43,770 nucleotides of DNA from Bradyrhizobium agreste (GTDB taxonomy: Bacteria; Pseudomonadota; Alphaproteobacteria; Rhizobiales; Xanthobacteraceae): assembly GCF_016031625.1 (NCBI RefSeq), contig NZ_JACCHP010000040.1, forward strand, positions 1-43,770, written 5' to 3'. Position numbers and translations under genes: made by a program. Shown piece by piece: positions 9,272 to 17,339 of the stretch (position 1 is its first letter; each line of letters begins with the position of its first letter). The notes under the pieces are model-generated. The model worked only from the letters and a program-made list of their open reading frames with translations, did not search any database and was not told the origin of the DNA.

Positions 9272-11719
9272 ATGGCAGGAGCGAACGACAAGACACGATC
9301 TCTGCGCGAGGGCCTGTTCGCCAAATACGTCGTCTCCCTCGTCGGCCTCGTCGTGTTCGTCCTCGCCGTCAACGGGGCGATGGAGACGTGGATCTCCTAC
9401 CGCGCCACACGGACACAGCTGACCGACGGCCTGGAGGACAAGGCGCAAGCCGCCGCCCGGCGCATCGAGCAGGCGATTTCCGAGCTCGACCGCCAGATCA
9501 GCTGGGTGACGCGGGCGAGCCAGGATACGCTGGAGAAGCGCCGTGCCGACTACGCCTCGCTGCTGCACCAGGTCTCGGTCGTCAACCAGCTGTTCCAGCT
9601 CAACGGCGACGGCCGCGAGGTGCTGCGCGTCTCCAGGCAATCGACCACGACCGGCGGCAATGCCGACCTCTCGCGCGACATGCGCTTTACCGACGCCGTC
9701 GCCCGCGGCGTCACCTACGCGCCGGCCTGGTTCGCCGACGGCACGCCGTTGATGTCGATCTCGGTGGCGCATTCCGGCTTCAATGCCGGCGTCACCGTGG
9801 CCGAGATCGATCTCAGCTTCCTCTCCGACTACCTGTCCGACGCCCAGGTCGGCAAGGCCGCCTTCGCCTATGTCGTCGATCCGCGCGGCCGGGTGCTGGC
9901 GACGTCGTCGAAGGGGCCCGAGATCGGCACGGACCTTTCCAAGCTGCCGCAGGTTGCGGCCGCGATTGCGCCCGGCCACGAAGCCGACACCTCGGGCACC
10001 GACTTCAACGGCCATGCGGTGATGAGCGCCGCGAGCCTCGTGCCGAAGCTCGGCTGGAGCGTGCTGTTCGAGCAGCCGACCGCGCAGGCCCTGACGCCGA
10101 TCCGCGACCAGCTGGTGCGCATCGCGCTTCTGATCGGCATGGGCCTGATGGTCGCGATCCTCGCCGGCACGCTGCTCGCCCGCCGCATGATCATCCCGAT
10201 CACGGCGCTGCGCGACGGCGCCTATCGGCTCGGCGAAGGCGATTTCAGCCACCGCATCGACGTGCACACCTCCGACGAGCTGGAGGACCTCGCCGGACAG
10301 TTCAACCGCATGGCCGACCAGATCCAGGAGACCTATTCGAACCTGGAGAGCAAGGTCGAGGAGCGCACCCGCGATCTCGCGCAATCGATTCACGAGCTCA
10401 AGGTGCTGGAGGAGGTCGGCCGCGCGGTGGCCTCCTCGCTCGATCTCAACGCCGTGCTTGCAACGATTGCGGCCCGCGCGATCGAGATCACCCGTGCCGA
10501 CGCGGTACTGATCTACGGCTTCGACGCCGAGGCGCGCCGCTTCAAGCTGGTCGAGGCCAACGGCATCGACAAATCCGCCGAGGGCGCGCATGTCACCATC
10601 GCGCAAGGCGGCAACATCCTGAGCGATGCCGCCGACAGCGGCGAGCCGATCGCGCTGGCCGAGCTCGGCGATGCCGCCGAGCAGCCGCTGCGCGAGGCCG
10701 CGCTCGCGGCCGGCTTCAGCTCGGTGCTGGTGGTGCCGCTGATCGACCAGCAGGGCACGCTGGGCTCGCTGGTGGTGCTGCGCCGCGCCGCCGGCGCGTT
10801 CGCGCCCAGCATCATCGGCCTGATGCGCACCTTCGCCAACCAGGCCGTGCTGGCGATGCGCAATGCGCAGCTGTTCACCGAGGTCGACCACAAGAGCCAC
10901 GCGCTGGAGGCGGCGAACACGACCGTGCGCGCGCAAGCCGACAAGCTCCGCGAGCAGACCGAGCAGCTCAGGGACTGGAACAAGTCGCTGGAGGAGCGCG
11001 TCCGGACCCAGCTCGGCGAGATCGAGCGCATCCGCAAGCTCGAGCGTTTCCTGGCGCCGCAGGTGGCGCAGCTGATCGCCTCCTCCGACAGCCCGGAAGG
11101 GTTGCTGACCAGCCAGCGCCGCGAGGTCACAGTCGTGTTCTGCGACCTGCGCGGCTTCACTGCGTTCACGGAAGCGACCGAGCCGGAAGAGGCGATGAAC
11201 GTGCTGCGCGAATATCACGCCGCGCTCGGCCAGCTGATCTTCAAGTACGAGGGCACGCTCGACAAATATGCTGGCGACGGCGTGATGATCCTGTTCAACG
11301 CGCCGATCCAGTTCGAGGACCATACCAGGCGCGCGGTGAAGATGGCGGTGGAGATGCGCGACACCATCGGCCCGTTGACCGAGCGCTGGCGCAACCGCGG
11401 GCACAGCCTCGGGTTCGGCATCGGCATCGCGCTCGGCTATGCCACGCTCGGCCAGGTCGGCTTCGAGCAGCGGCTGGAATATGCCGCGATCGGCAGCGTC
11501 ACCAACCTCGCCTCCCGCCTCTGCAGCGAGGCCAAGCCCAACCAGATCGTGGTCAGCCGCCGCGTCTACGGCATGGTCGAGCCCTGGGTCGAGGCCCGCG
11601 CGCTCGACGATCTCCAGCTCAAGGGCTTCAATCACCCCGTGCTGGCGATGGAAATCCTGAGCTGGCGCGAGGCGGTGGAGACCATGGTGGACGCGGCTGC
11701 GGTGCGGCGACGGGGGTAG
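9272..11719 (+). CDS. Membrane HAMP-GAF class III adenylate/guanylate cyclase
   Basis: An 815-residue sensor cyclase from ATG 9272 (AGAGG at 9261-9265). Order: membrane helix at about 18-36; periplasmic sensor (Cache-like) to about 280; second helix at 283-305; HAMP at 306-360 (SDELEDLAGQFNRMADQI); coiled coil; GAF at about 380-540; second coiled coil; class III cyclase from about 615. Both metal-binding Asp are present (Asp625 in FCDLRGFTAF, Asp669 in KYAGDGVMILF), as is the base-selecting Lys665 and the late NLASRL with its transition-state Asn and Arg. The second base-selecting position, usually Asp or Thr three residues before the Gly of IG, is Ala in YAAIGSVTNLASRL, and the usual GDTVN order is changed to GSVTN. 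It should make cAMP from ATP, but specificity is uncertain. An 8-bp inverted repeat (9182-9189/9216-9223) precedes the gene. Confidence 0.88.
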   Translation: MAGANDKTRSLREGLFAKYVVSLVGLVVFVLAVNGAMETWISYRATRTQLTDGLEDKAQAAARRIEQAISELDRQISWVTRASQDTLEKRRADYASLLHQVSVVNQLFQLNGDGREVLRVSRQSTTTGGNADLSRDMRFTDAVARGVTYAPAWFADGTPLMSISVAHSGFNAGVTVAEIDLSFLSDYLSDAQVGKAAFAYVVDPRGRVLATSSKGPEIGTDLSKLPQVAAAIAPGHEADTSGTDFNGHAVMSAASLVPKLGWSVLFEQPTAQALTPIRDQLVRIALLIGMGLMVAILAGTLLARRMIIPITALRDGAYRLGEGDFSHRIDVHTSDELEDLAGQFNRMADQIQETYSNLESKVEERTRDLAQSIHELKVLEEVGRAVASSLDLNAVLATIAARAIEITRADAVLIYGFDAEARRFKLVEANGIDKSAEGAHVTIAQGGNILSDAADSGEPIALAELGDAAEQPLREAALAAGFSSVLVVPLIDQQGTLGSLVVLRRAAGAFAPSIIGLMRTFANQAVLAMRNAQLFTEVDHKSHALEAANTTVRAQADKLREQTEQLRDWNKSLEERVRTQLGEIERIRKLERFLAPQVAQLIASSDSPEGLLTSQRREVTVVFCDLRGFTAFTEATEPEEAMNVLREYHAALGQLIFKYEGTLDKYAGDGVMILFNAPIQFEDHTRRAVKMAVEMRDTIGPLTERWRNRGHSLGFGIGIALGYATLGQVGFEQRLEYAAIGSVTNLASRLCSEAKPNQIVVSRRVYGMVEPWVEARALDDLQLKGFNHPVLAMEILSWREAVETMVDAAAVRRRG

Positions 11720-11938
11720 CCAAACCAAAAGTTGCGAAAACAACCCCATGCACAGTAGGCGGGGGCAACGGAATCAATGACTTACGCGTGCATCGGATGA
11801 CTGCCGGCGCTGTTTGATTGGTCGGGCAAAACACCGGCAGATTGGCAGGCATGCCCCGACGCCTTTCGCGAACCACATCGCCTCTCCCAACGACCAACCA
11901 TCGCCTCAACGGCGAGATGGATTTCTGGGAGACGACCG
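11720..11938. other. Non-coding gap, possibly a dispersed genomic repeat
   Basis: No convincing gene is seen in these 219 bases. The segment beginning CCAAAAGTTGCGAAAACAAC at 11724 resembles a sequence I recall recurring between genes of Bradyrhizobium and relatives, but I cannot confirm this without a search. The ribosome site for the next gene is GGGAG at 11927-11931. Confidence 0.3.
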
Positions 11939-12805
11939 GTGACGCTTGCGCTGCCTTCGCGTGCCTATGATTTGCAGATGCTGGACCGGCCGGTCGACCG
12001 GGCGCGCGACCAGGGCTGGGTGTTTGGGCTGCCGCCGGGCATTGCATCCGAGCAATGGCCGCTCGATCCCGTGACCGGCTATCCCTTGATGCACGGCTTT
12101 ACGCTTAAGCTGCCTGAGGATTATCGGGTGCATGGCGCGGACATCGTCGCGGTGTCGTTCTTCGCCACGGCGCCCGATCACAATGACGGCGGCGCGCCCG
12201 ACGATCCTGAAGTCCGCGAGGCGGTGCTGGCGCGACCATCGCATCCGCGCCTGTCGCGCATGACCGATATTCTCGACTACGCCTATGCCGCACTGCTGCT
12301 GACGCAGGCCGAATATGACGGCGCGTTCGCGACGCCGCCGGCGCCGCTTGCGCTGGCAACAGCGGAGCGGCCGCGCTGGCTCGACGTCGGCGGCGCCAGC
12401 GCCTTCTTCGAGGCCGCGCCGGCTTACGCGAAGAAGATGTTCGCGGCCCCGCCGCCCGCCGACCTCGGCGAAACGCGCGCCATCGCGCTGTCGCCGCGCG
12501 CTGATGATCCCAACGCCGGCAAGGGCCCGCAGGACGAGTACGTGCGCGAAAATCCGCCGACCGGCTATCAGCCATATTACTACTATGTCGGCGGCAAGCC
12601 CGGCCGCGACAATTTCCGCCTGCACGACTGGGCCAAAGATCACGCCCACAACCATCTCGGCGGCACCATGCGGCCCTGCCAGGCCGTGCCGGAAATGAGC
12701 CCGTTCTACATCGAGTTCGAGGAATATTTCGGCGGCTACAATTTCGGCGGCGGCAACGCGCAGCTCGACTTCAAGGATATGAAGTTCGACTGGGCGTGCG
12801 GGTGA
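11939..12805 (+). CDS. Conserved hypothetical protein
   Basis: I do not recognise this 288-residue protein. GTG 11939 is the start, with GGGAG seven bases ahead; no in-frame ATG fits. It has no signal peptide or membrane helix and is rich in Tyr, Pro and Asp. Distinct stretches are WVFGLPPGIASEQWPLDP near the N-terminus, a run of four tyrosines in YQPYYYYVGGKPG, a His cluster DHAHNHLGGTMRP that could bind metal, and a Gly/Phe/Tyr-rich end (EEYFGGYNFGGGNAQLD). Codon use resembles its neighbours, so it is probably native. It stands between a cyclase gene and a toxin-antitoxin pair with no evident link to either. Confidence 0.75.
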   Translation: MTLALPSRAYDLQMLDRPVDRARDQGWVFGLPPGIASEQWPLDPVTGYPLMHGFTLKLPEDYRVHGADIVAVSFFATAPDHNDGGAPDDPEVREAVLARPSHPRLSRMTDILDYAYAALLLTQAEYDGAFATPPAPLALATAERPRWLDVGGASAFFEAAPAYAKKMFAAPPPADLGETRAIALSPRADDPNAGKGPQDEYVRENPPTGYQPYYYYVGGKPGRDNFRLHDWAKDHAHNHLGGTMRPCQAVPEMSPFYIEFEEYFGGYNFGGGNAQLDFKDMKFDWACG

Positions 12806-12853
12806 GAGCACAGAAACCGCGCGAGAGTCCGGACCTTCCGATGATACGAGCGT

Positions 12854-13258
12854 TCACGGCGTCATGCCGAGAAACGGATTGACGATGGCGAGCCCGCCGA
12901 TGCTGCGGCCGTGCTGGAGGTCTTCGCTATAGAGCGTATCGCAGCCGGCTTCGATCGCCGCAGCAACGATCAGCGCGTCATAGTAGGAGAAGCCGTGATC
13001 CCGTGCGAGCGCAAGCGCCGCGCGGGTGGTCGCGGCCGTCAGCGGCAGAGCGGGATCGAGCGCGGCGTCGATGTCGTCGAGAACGAGCTCGATGTCGCGC
13101 CAACTTCGATTGTCCTTCTTGCGCAGCACATTGATCAGCTCGTTCAGAACCTGCACGCTGATCGTACCGCCCCGGGCGATGAGATCGCGCGAGATGGTCG
13201 CCTTGGGGCCGGATTGCTGGGCGTAGACCAGGATGTTGGTATCGATGAAGGCAATCAC
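12854..13258 (-). CDS. vapC: PIN-domain toxin (VapC-type ribonuclease)
   Basis: A 134-residue single PIN domain. The expected acidic metal-binding residues are visible: Asp6 in FIDTNILVYA, Glu40 in VLNELINVL, Asp94 in YYDALIVAAA and Asp113 in YSEDLQHG, so it should be an active Mg-dependent endoribonuclease. VapC toxins cut initiator tRNA or 23S rRNA; the target here is unknown. Its GTG start overlaps the stop of the AbrB-type antitoxin by four bases (GTGA), so translation of toxin depends on that of antitoxin, the usual arrangement. Expression should be repressed through the palindrome at 13502-13529. Confidence 0.9.
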   Translation of the reverse strand: MIAFIDTNILVYAQQSGPKATISRDLIARGGTISVQVLNELINVLRKKDNRSWRDIELVLDDIDAALDPALPLTAATTRAALALARDHGFSYYDALIVAAAIEAGCDTLYSEDLQHGRSIGGLAIVNPFLGMTP

Positions 13259-13491
13259 CGCTCGTTCGCCTCGTCGCGATCGAACTTCCAGCCGGCGGGC
13301 AAGGCCGGCCAGTTGCGCGCCTCCATGTTCTCGATCGCGCGCCGACGCCGCTCCTCCTTGGTCTCGATTTCGATCGTGCCTTTGCGAGCGGCCACGACAT
13401 CGATTTCGTCGCCCTCCTTGAGGCCGAGTTCATCAACTAGCGCTTTGGGCAGGCGGATGGCGAGGCTATTTCCCCATTTCGAGACCTGCAT
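13255..13491 (-). CDS. vapB: AbrB/MazE-type antitoxin partnered with the PIN toxin
   Basis: A 78-residue antitoxin. The ATG at 13491 (MQVSKWGNSLAIRLPKALV) is preferred over an ATG 21 bases earlier because GGAG lies eight bases before it, and because the earlier start would sit within the operator palindrome. Residues 1-47 form the swapped-hairpin AbrB/SpoVT DNA-binding domain (WGNSLAIRLPKALVDELGLKEGDEIDV spans it). The rest is a charged helix (KEERRRRAIEN) followed by a short Trp-containing tail (WPALPAGWKFDRDEANER) that should wrap into the toxin's active-site groove. Such antitoxins dimerise on a palindrome and repress their own operon, more strongly with the toxin bound. Confidence 0.9.
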   Translation of the reverse strand: MQVSKWGNSLAIRLPKALVDELGLKEGDEIDVVAARKGTIEIETKEERRRRAIENMEARNWPALPAGWKFDRDEANER

Positions 13492-13501
13492 GGTATTCTC
13501 C

Positions 13502-13529
13502 AAGATATACATTTAATAATGTATATCTT
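13502..13529. promoter_or_regulatory. Toxin-antitoxin operator, perfect 12-bp inverted repeat
   Basis: Arms AAGATATACATT and its exact reverse complement are separated by TAAT. The element ends ten bases before the antitoxin start codon and directly abuts its ribosome site (TTGGAG on the minus strand). It is AT-rich in a GC-rich context and probably overlaps the -10 box, the usual layout for an autorepressed AbrB-type operon. Confidence 0.75.
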
Positions 13530-13570
13530 AGCGTGGATATCATTCCGCTTCAAGCTCGCCCGGTGGACCC

Positions 13571-14905
13571 TCACACCCCCCGCTTCGGCCCGATCGCCTC
13601 GAAACCGGCCTTCTGCTCGTCGCTCAGATCGGCCTGGAAATCGTCGAGCGCGTCGGCCACGCTGTTCACTGCTTCCAGCAGGGTCTGGAGCCGCGTCTTC
13701 ACGGCGGCGAGGCGGGCCTGCGGGGTTGCGGCGGGCTCGGTCGGGCAGGCGCTGAGCGTCTGCATGGTGCGGAGCGCGGTATCCTGCAGCACCTCGAGGC
13801 GGGCGCGGGCGACCTCGTCGAGGTGGAGCGTGGCCGCGATCTCGGCGGCGGGCCATTGCTGCTGGACGAGCTGCTGGTATTGGCGCTGCGCGTTCTCGTC
13901 GGAAAGCGGATCGTAGTCCGCCTGGCAGGCCTTGGCCGCCTGTGCGTCCTTGCCCGCGTTCTTGTCGGCGTTCTTGTCAGCATTCTTGGACTGGTAGGAC
14001 GCCAGGGCGGCGCGACGCTCAGTGGCGAGGGCGTTGAGCCGGGCTTTCCGGTCGTCATTGAGCAGGCCGACGAATTTCGACAGCGGCGCTTCGATTGTAT
14101 CGATGGCCTTGATCATGGCCTCGACGCGCTCGCGCATCAGGCCGAGCCGCTCCGCCGCATTCGCAGGCGTCTGCGCCGGGCAGGCGGCGCGGATGGTGTC
14201 GCGCGCGGCAAGCCAGGCGGATGAGAGCTCGTCGAGCGCGGTGCGCTGGGCTTCGTTCGGGGCGACGGCGCGCGCGATGCGGTCGACCGGTAGGCCACCG
14301 GTGTCGCTGGCCTCGCACAGCGTCTCTGCGGCCGGGATTTTTCGCGCGCGACGGCCTGATGGCACGGTGTAGGCGGCAAGCTCGGTGGCGGCATAGGGCG
14401 TGAAGAGCGCGGCATAGAGGTCGCCATAGCCGTAGAGCGAGAGGCTGGTGGCGTCGCCGAAGACGATCGCATTGGTGAGATCGTCATGGGCGAACGGCCA
14501 GAACACCGGGCCGACCCAGCCGTAGCTGCCGTCGGGATGACGCCACCAGCCCTGCGGGCGGCGGCCGCCTTGCCAGCCCGCCAGCGCCGCTTGCGCCGTG
14601 AGGGCCGCGCGCAACACGTAAGGGTTCGACAGCTGGTCGCGGTCGGCCCCGCGCGGGTCCTGCGACCTCAGCGCAGCGGAGCGGTAGCGGCCACCGCGCA
14701 CGGCCATGCGGGAATGGCGCAGGCGCGACAGGCCCATCATGTGGCCGACGGCGAAACGCGCAACCCCGAGCGGACCGCCGCGCAAGCCGAACTGCGCCTG
14801 CGCCCTGTCAGGCAGCAGCACGGCCGCGAGCAGCAGGGTCGCACCGGCGAGCGCCAGCGCCATGCGTTCCGGCACGATCGCTGACCTAAAGACGGGCTTG
14901 ATCAC
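13571..14905 (-). CDS. Periplasmic Spy/CpxP-like LTXXQ-family protein
   Basis: A 444-residue protein. GTG 14905 is chosen because GGAGGG lies about eight bases ahead; an earlier in-frame ATG gives an implausible N-terminus. Residues about 13-37 are a signal peptide (LALAGATLLLAAVLLPDRAQAQ). A Gly/Arg-rich region and a Trp-rich middle (WWRHPDGSYGWVGPVFWPF) follow. Two similar helical halves are then visible, each with two spaced Cys (ETLCEAS and AACPAQ; KACQAD and SACPTE) and each ending in an LTXXQ-like helix (LLNDDRKARLNAL and LSDEQKAGFEAIG). The halves are joined by a short repeat of Lys-Asn-Ala-Asp units. LTXXQ proteins such as Spy bind unfolded proteins in the periplasm and respond to envelope stress. 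A GGAAC element upstream suggests stress-sigma control. Confidence 0.8.
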   Translation of the reverse strand: MIKPVFRSAIVPERMALALAGATLLLAAVLLPDRAQAQFGLRGGPLGVARFAVGHMMGLSRLRHSRMAVRGGRYRSAALRSQDPRGADRDQLSNPYVLRAALTAQAALAGWQGGRRPQGWWRHPDGSYGWVGPVFWPFAHDDLTNAIVFGDATSLSLYGYGDLYAALFTPYAATELAAYTVPSGRRARKIPAAETLCEASDTGGLPVDRIARAVAPNEAQRTALDELSSAWLAARDTIRAACPAQTPANAAERLGLMRERVEAMIKAIDTIEAPLSKFVGLLNDDRKARLNALATERRAALASYQSKNADKNADKNAGKDAQAAKACQADYDPLSDENAQRQYQQLVQQQWPAAEIAATLHLDEVARARLEVLQDTALRTMQTLSACPTEPAATPQARLAAVKTRLQTLLEAVNSVADALDDFQADLSDEQKAGFEAIGPKRGV

Positions 14906-14955
14906 GTCTTGGCCCTCCCTCCCGCGCCAAGGTGCGCAATGCGTCGCATCACGAT

Positions 14956-14980
14956 GACGCACGAGGGAACCGAATGTTCC
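14956..14980 (-). promoter_or_regulatory. Possible EcfG-type (general stress) promoter
   Basis: On the minus strand GGAAC is followed after 16 bases by CGTC, against the alphaproteobacterial EcfG consensus GGAAC-N16/17-CGTT (one mismatch). It lies about 50 bp upstream of the GTG of the Spy/CpxP-like gene. A single match by eye could arise by chance. Confidence 0.3.
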
Positions 14981-15035
14981 GGAGTAGACACAGGACAATG
15001 CGTCGCAACGCTGGCTGGCCAATGCCGGTGCGATA

Positions 15036-16082
15036 TCACTCCGCCTTTTGCGGCATCACGAAGGTCTGGCCTGGATAGATCAAGTTCGGGTTGTGGATCT
15101 TGTCGCGATTGGCTTTGAAGATCACCCCGTAACGGGAGCCGTCGCCGTAAGCGAGCCGGCTGAGCGCCCACAGGCTGTCGCCGCGGGCGATGATCCGGCT
15201 GCCGCCAGCCTCGGCCGGCGCGGCGGTGAGCGCCTCCGCCGGCGAGGCCGATGCGACCGCGGTACCCGCAGCCGCATGCGCAAAAGGCGCATGCACCGAA
15301 ACCTTGGGCTTCGGCGCGCCGATCAGTTTCGGCCGGGCCGCTTGCTTCTCAGGCACCGACGCCAGGCGCGGCGAGGCGGACGGCAGGGCGGCGACGACAT
15401 CCGATTTGTCGTCGGGCTTCTCGGCCAGCTTGGTCTCCTGCTTCGCAACCGGCGGGGCGGGCGGCGGCGCCGCCGCGGCGATGGTCACCGGCATGGTCCG
15501 GCCGGATTCGGTGACCGTGCCGTCCGGCGCCTTGGCCCGGAGCGTCAGGTCATAAGAACCGGCGGGCAGCCGCGGCGGGGTCATCACGAACTGGCCCGAG
15601 GCGTCCGCGACCACGCTGTCGAGCGGCTTGCCGTCGCGCAGCAGCTCGACCCTCGCACCCGGCGTGGCGCGGCCGGCGATCACCGCCGCCTCGCCGTGCT
15701 CGTCGACCCGGGCGACGTCGAAACGGGGCCCCGCATCCGCAGCCGGCGCCGGCGGCTTGACCGGCGCGAGATCGCCGAGCGCGGCCACCTGCTTCTGGGT
15801 CTCGGCGAGCGCGCCTGCCTTCGGCTCGGGAGCAGTCGGCGCGCTGCCGGCAAGCTTCGGCGGTTCCGGCTTCAGCTCTGGCTTGGACTCAGGTTTGGAC
15901 TCAGGTTTGGACTCCACCTTGGCTTCAAGCTTGGGTTCGACCTTGGCCTCCGGCTTGGCGGCGACGGTAACCTTCGTCCCATCAGGCAGCAGGCGGCGCA
16001 GCTCGGTCGGGCCGATCACCAGCGCGGTGCCGACCAGCGCGAGCAGACAGAAGGCAATGAAGGCCTTGGAGGCGGTGATCAT
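15036..16082 (-). CDS. LysM-domain membrane-anchored envelope protein
   Basis: A 348-residue protein with an N-terminal membrane anchor or uncleaved signal (residues about 7-25, FIAFCLLALVGTALVIG). Then comes a Lys/Pro/Glu-rich linker with SKPE repeats, an Ig-like/carboxypeptidase-regulatory-like beta domain (ARVDEHGEAAVIAGRATPGA to GSYDLTLRAKAPDG), a second low-complexity linker, and a C-terminal LysM domain (IIARGDSLWALSRLAYGDGS to IYPGQTFVMP). LysM binds the glycan strands of peptidoglycan. Many Rhizobiales carry this architecture, with a long linker reaching from the inner membrane to the wall. The same direction as the Spy/CpxP-like gene, 130 bp apart, suggests possible shared expression. 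Confidence 0.85.
   Translation of the reverse strand: MITASKAFIAFCLLALVGTALVIGPTELRRLLPDGTKVTVAAKPEAKVEPKLEAKVESKPESKPESKPELKPEPPKLAGSAPTAPEPKAGALAETQKQVAALGDLAPVKPPAPAADAGPRFDVARVDEHGEAAVIAGRATPGARVELLRDGKPLDSVVADASGQFVMTPPRLPAGSYDLTLRAKAPDGTVTESGRTMPVTIAAAAPPPAPPVAKQETKLAEKPDDKSDVVAALPSASPRLASVPEKQAARPKLIGAPKPKVSVHAPFAHAAAGTAVASASPAEALTAAPAEAGGSRIIARGDSLWALSRLAYGDGSRYGVIFKANRDKIHNPNLIYPGQTFVMPQKAE
15883..15914. repeat. Short tandem repeat inside the LysM gene
   Basis: Two and two-thirds copies of the 12-base unit TTGGACTCAGGT, encoding the SKPE repeats of the linker. It keeps the frame, so copy-number changes would only lengthen or shorten the linker. Confidence 0.7.
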
Positions 16083-16205
16083 CTGAAAAGGACCTTGGGT
16101 GGCAAATCAGCCGATGCCGGCAAAGTGCGCCGATTTGGCCGCGGCAGCAAGACTGCCGATGGGATTAGGCCGCCGTCCAGGCCCGCGGGATGAACCGGCG
16201 CGACC

Positions 16206-16955
16206 ATGCGGGTGTCCAAGTATCAAGGCCGCCTCGCGGCATTCTTCAAGGGATTTCTTGCCGTGACCGTATTTTCCCATGCCGCGCGATCGCTGGCCCT
16301 GGTGGTGGCGCTGGCCGCTTCACCCGCATTGGCCGCCTCCGGCCCGCCGCCCGGCTTCACGCTCTCCGACGATGCCGATCTTGCCTTCACCTCGCCCGAC
16401 GGCGCCACCAGGCTCGAGCAGTACATGAAGGAGGGCGAGGATTTCGACATCAAGTGGCAAGTCTGGGCGCGACGCGGCGAGGAGATGCGCGAGTTGAAGC
16501 CCGAGCAGGGCTATCCGGCCGGCTTCCGTTTCACGGCCGACTCGCAATGGCTGGTGCGGATGCAGAAGACCGGCTCGGGCTCGCAGGACCTCTTTCTCTA
16601 CCATGTCGAGAACGGCGCCTTCGTCAACGCGACGAAGCAATCGCTCAGCGATCTCGCCTGGGCCTATTTCCACAGCCGGCCCGACACTGGGAAGATGAAG
16701 CTCGACTACCACATCTCGGCCAACCTGATGAAGGGCACCGAGGATGGGTATCGCTGGCTCGGCGTCGACTGGCCCAACAACCGCTATCTCCTGATCTCGC
16801 TGTCGGGCGAAATGGACAAGCATCCGAAGAACGTCGCGGTGAAGGGACTGGCGGATTGGAAATGCCGCTATGACCTCAAGACCGGCAAGTTCGATGTGCC
16901 GAAGATGTTCGCCAAGGGCAACGCGGAAGCCTTGAAGTGGGAAATCAAGCGGTGA
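16206..16955 (+). CDS. Secreted conserved hypothetical protein
   Basis: I do not recognise this 249-residue protein. A long signal peptide is visible, with a basic start (MRVSKYQGR) and hydrophobic core (SLALVVALAASPALAA), so cleavage near residue 44 is likely and the protein should be periplasmic. The mature part is about 205 residues, soluble, with a conserved-looking set of aromatic residues (QWLVRMQKTGSGSQDLFLYHVE; RWLGVDWPNNRYLLISLSG) and a single Cys near the end (WKCRYDLKTGKF). The pattern suggests a beta-rich fold. No operon partner is near; downstream is a decayed EAL gene. Confidence 0.7.
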   Translation: MRVSKYQGRLAAFFKGFLAVTVFSHAARSLALVVALAASPALAASGPPPGFTLSDDADLAFTSPDGATRLEQYMKEGEDFDIKWQVWARRGEEMRELKPEQGYPAGFRFTADSQWLVRMQKTGSGSQDLFLYHVENGAFVNATKQSLSDLAWAYFHSRPDTGKMKLDYHISANLMKGTEDGYRWLGVDWPNNRYLLISLSGEMDKHPKNVAVKGLADWKCRYDLKTGKFDVPKMFAKGNAEALKWEIKR

Positions 16956-16992
16956 GCCTCGCGGTCTCGCCGCGGTCTCCCGTGCGATCCAT

Positions 16993-17074
16993 TCCTTGGC
17001 CCGGCCGGGTTCACATCGCGGTCAACGTGTCGCCGGTGCAATTCCGCTCGCGCACGCTGGCGCAGCGAAGCTGA
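16993..17074 (+). pseudogene. Relic of an EAL-domain (c-di-GMP phosphodiesterase) gene
   Basis: Reading from 17012, the frame gives HIAVNVSPVQFRSRTLAQ before a TGA at 17072. This matches the VNLSxxQF strand conserved in EAL domains of GGDEF-EAL proteins, and the preceding codons (IPWPGRV) fit the segment that normally comes before it. The catalytic ExL, DDFGTG and other motifs are absent, and no start or flanking domain remains. It is therefore a small fossil, about 27 codons, of a once larger gene. Confidence 0.6.
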
Positions 17075-17108
17075 AGCAGCTGCTGGCGGCGCAGGCGGTC
17101 GCGGCGAT

Positions 17109-17136
17109 TTGACAATCAGCGACCGACAGCTATCAA
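17109..17136 (+). promoter_or_regulatory. Sigma70-type promoter for the SAM-cyclase-AAA gene
   Basis: Perfect TTGACA at 17109-17114, 16 bases, then TATCAA at 17131-17136 (four of six of TATAAT). It lies about 200 bp upstream of the ATG at 17340. The rest of the gap 16956-17339, apart from the EAL relic, shows nothing I can name. Confidence 0.45.
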
Positions 17137-17339
17137 TTCATTGTATTCTGCGCCCTTGGCTCGTCGAAACGGTGAGCCGCTGATCCGCCTCATTTTCAGG
17201 ACGCGGGCGAGAAACGCTGCAAATGCCGAGGATTTGCCTCCATTGGCCGCCGCAACGAAGAGCTGCATCGAGTCCCATCCAAGCGCAAACCACGGGCATT
17301 TCTGAACCGCTCAGCGCAATTTGAACCAGGGATTTCTTC

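Noticed and set aside
9203..11749. Long open frame antisense to the HAMP-GAF cyclase
   Set aside because: High GC keeps the opposite frame open; its translation is Arg/Gly/His/Asp-rich with no domain, and the sense gene has clear motifs.
15883..15914. Short tandem repeats suggesting a CRISPR array
   Set aside because: Units are 12 bases, contiguous, in frame and encode a SKPE linker; no spacers or cas genes.
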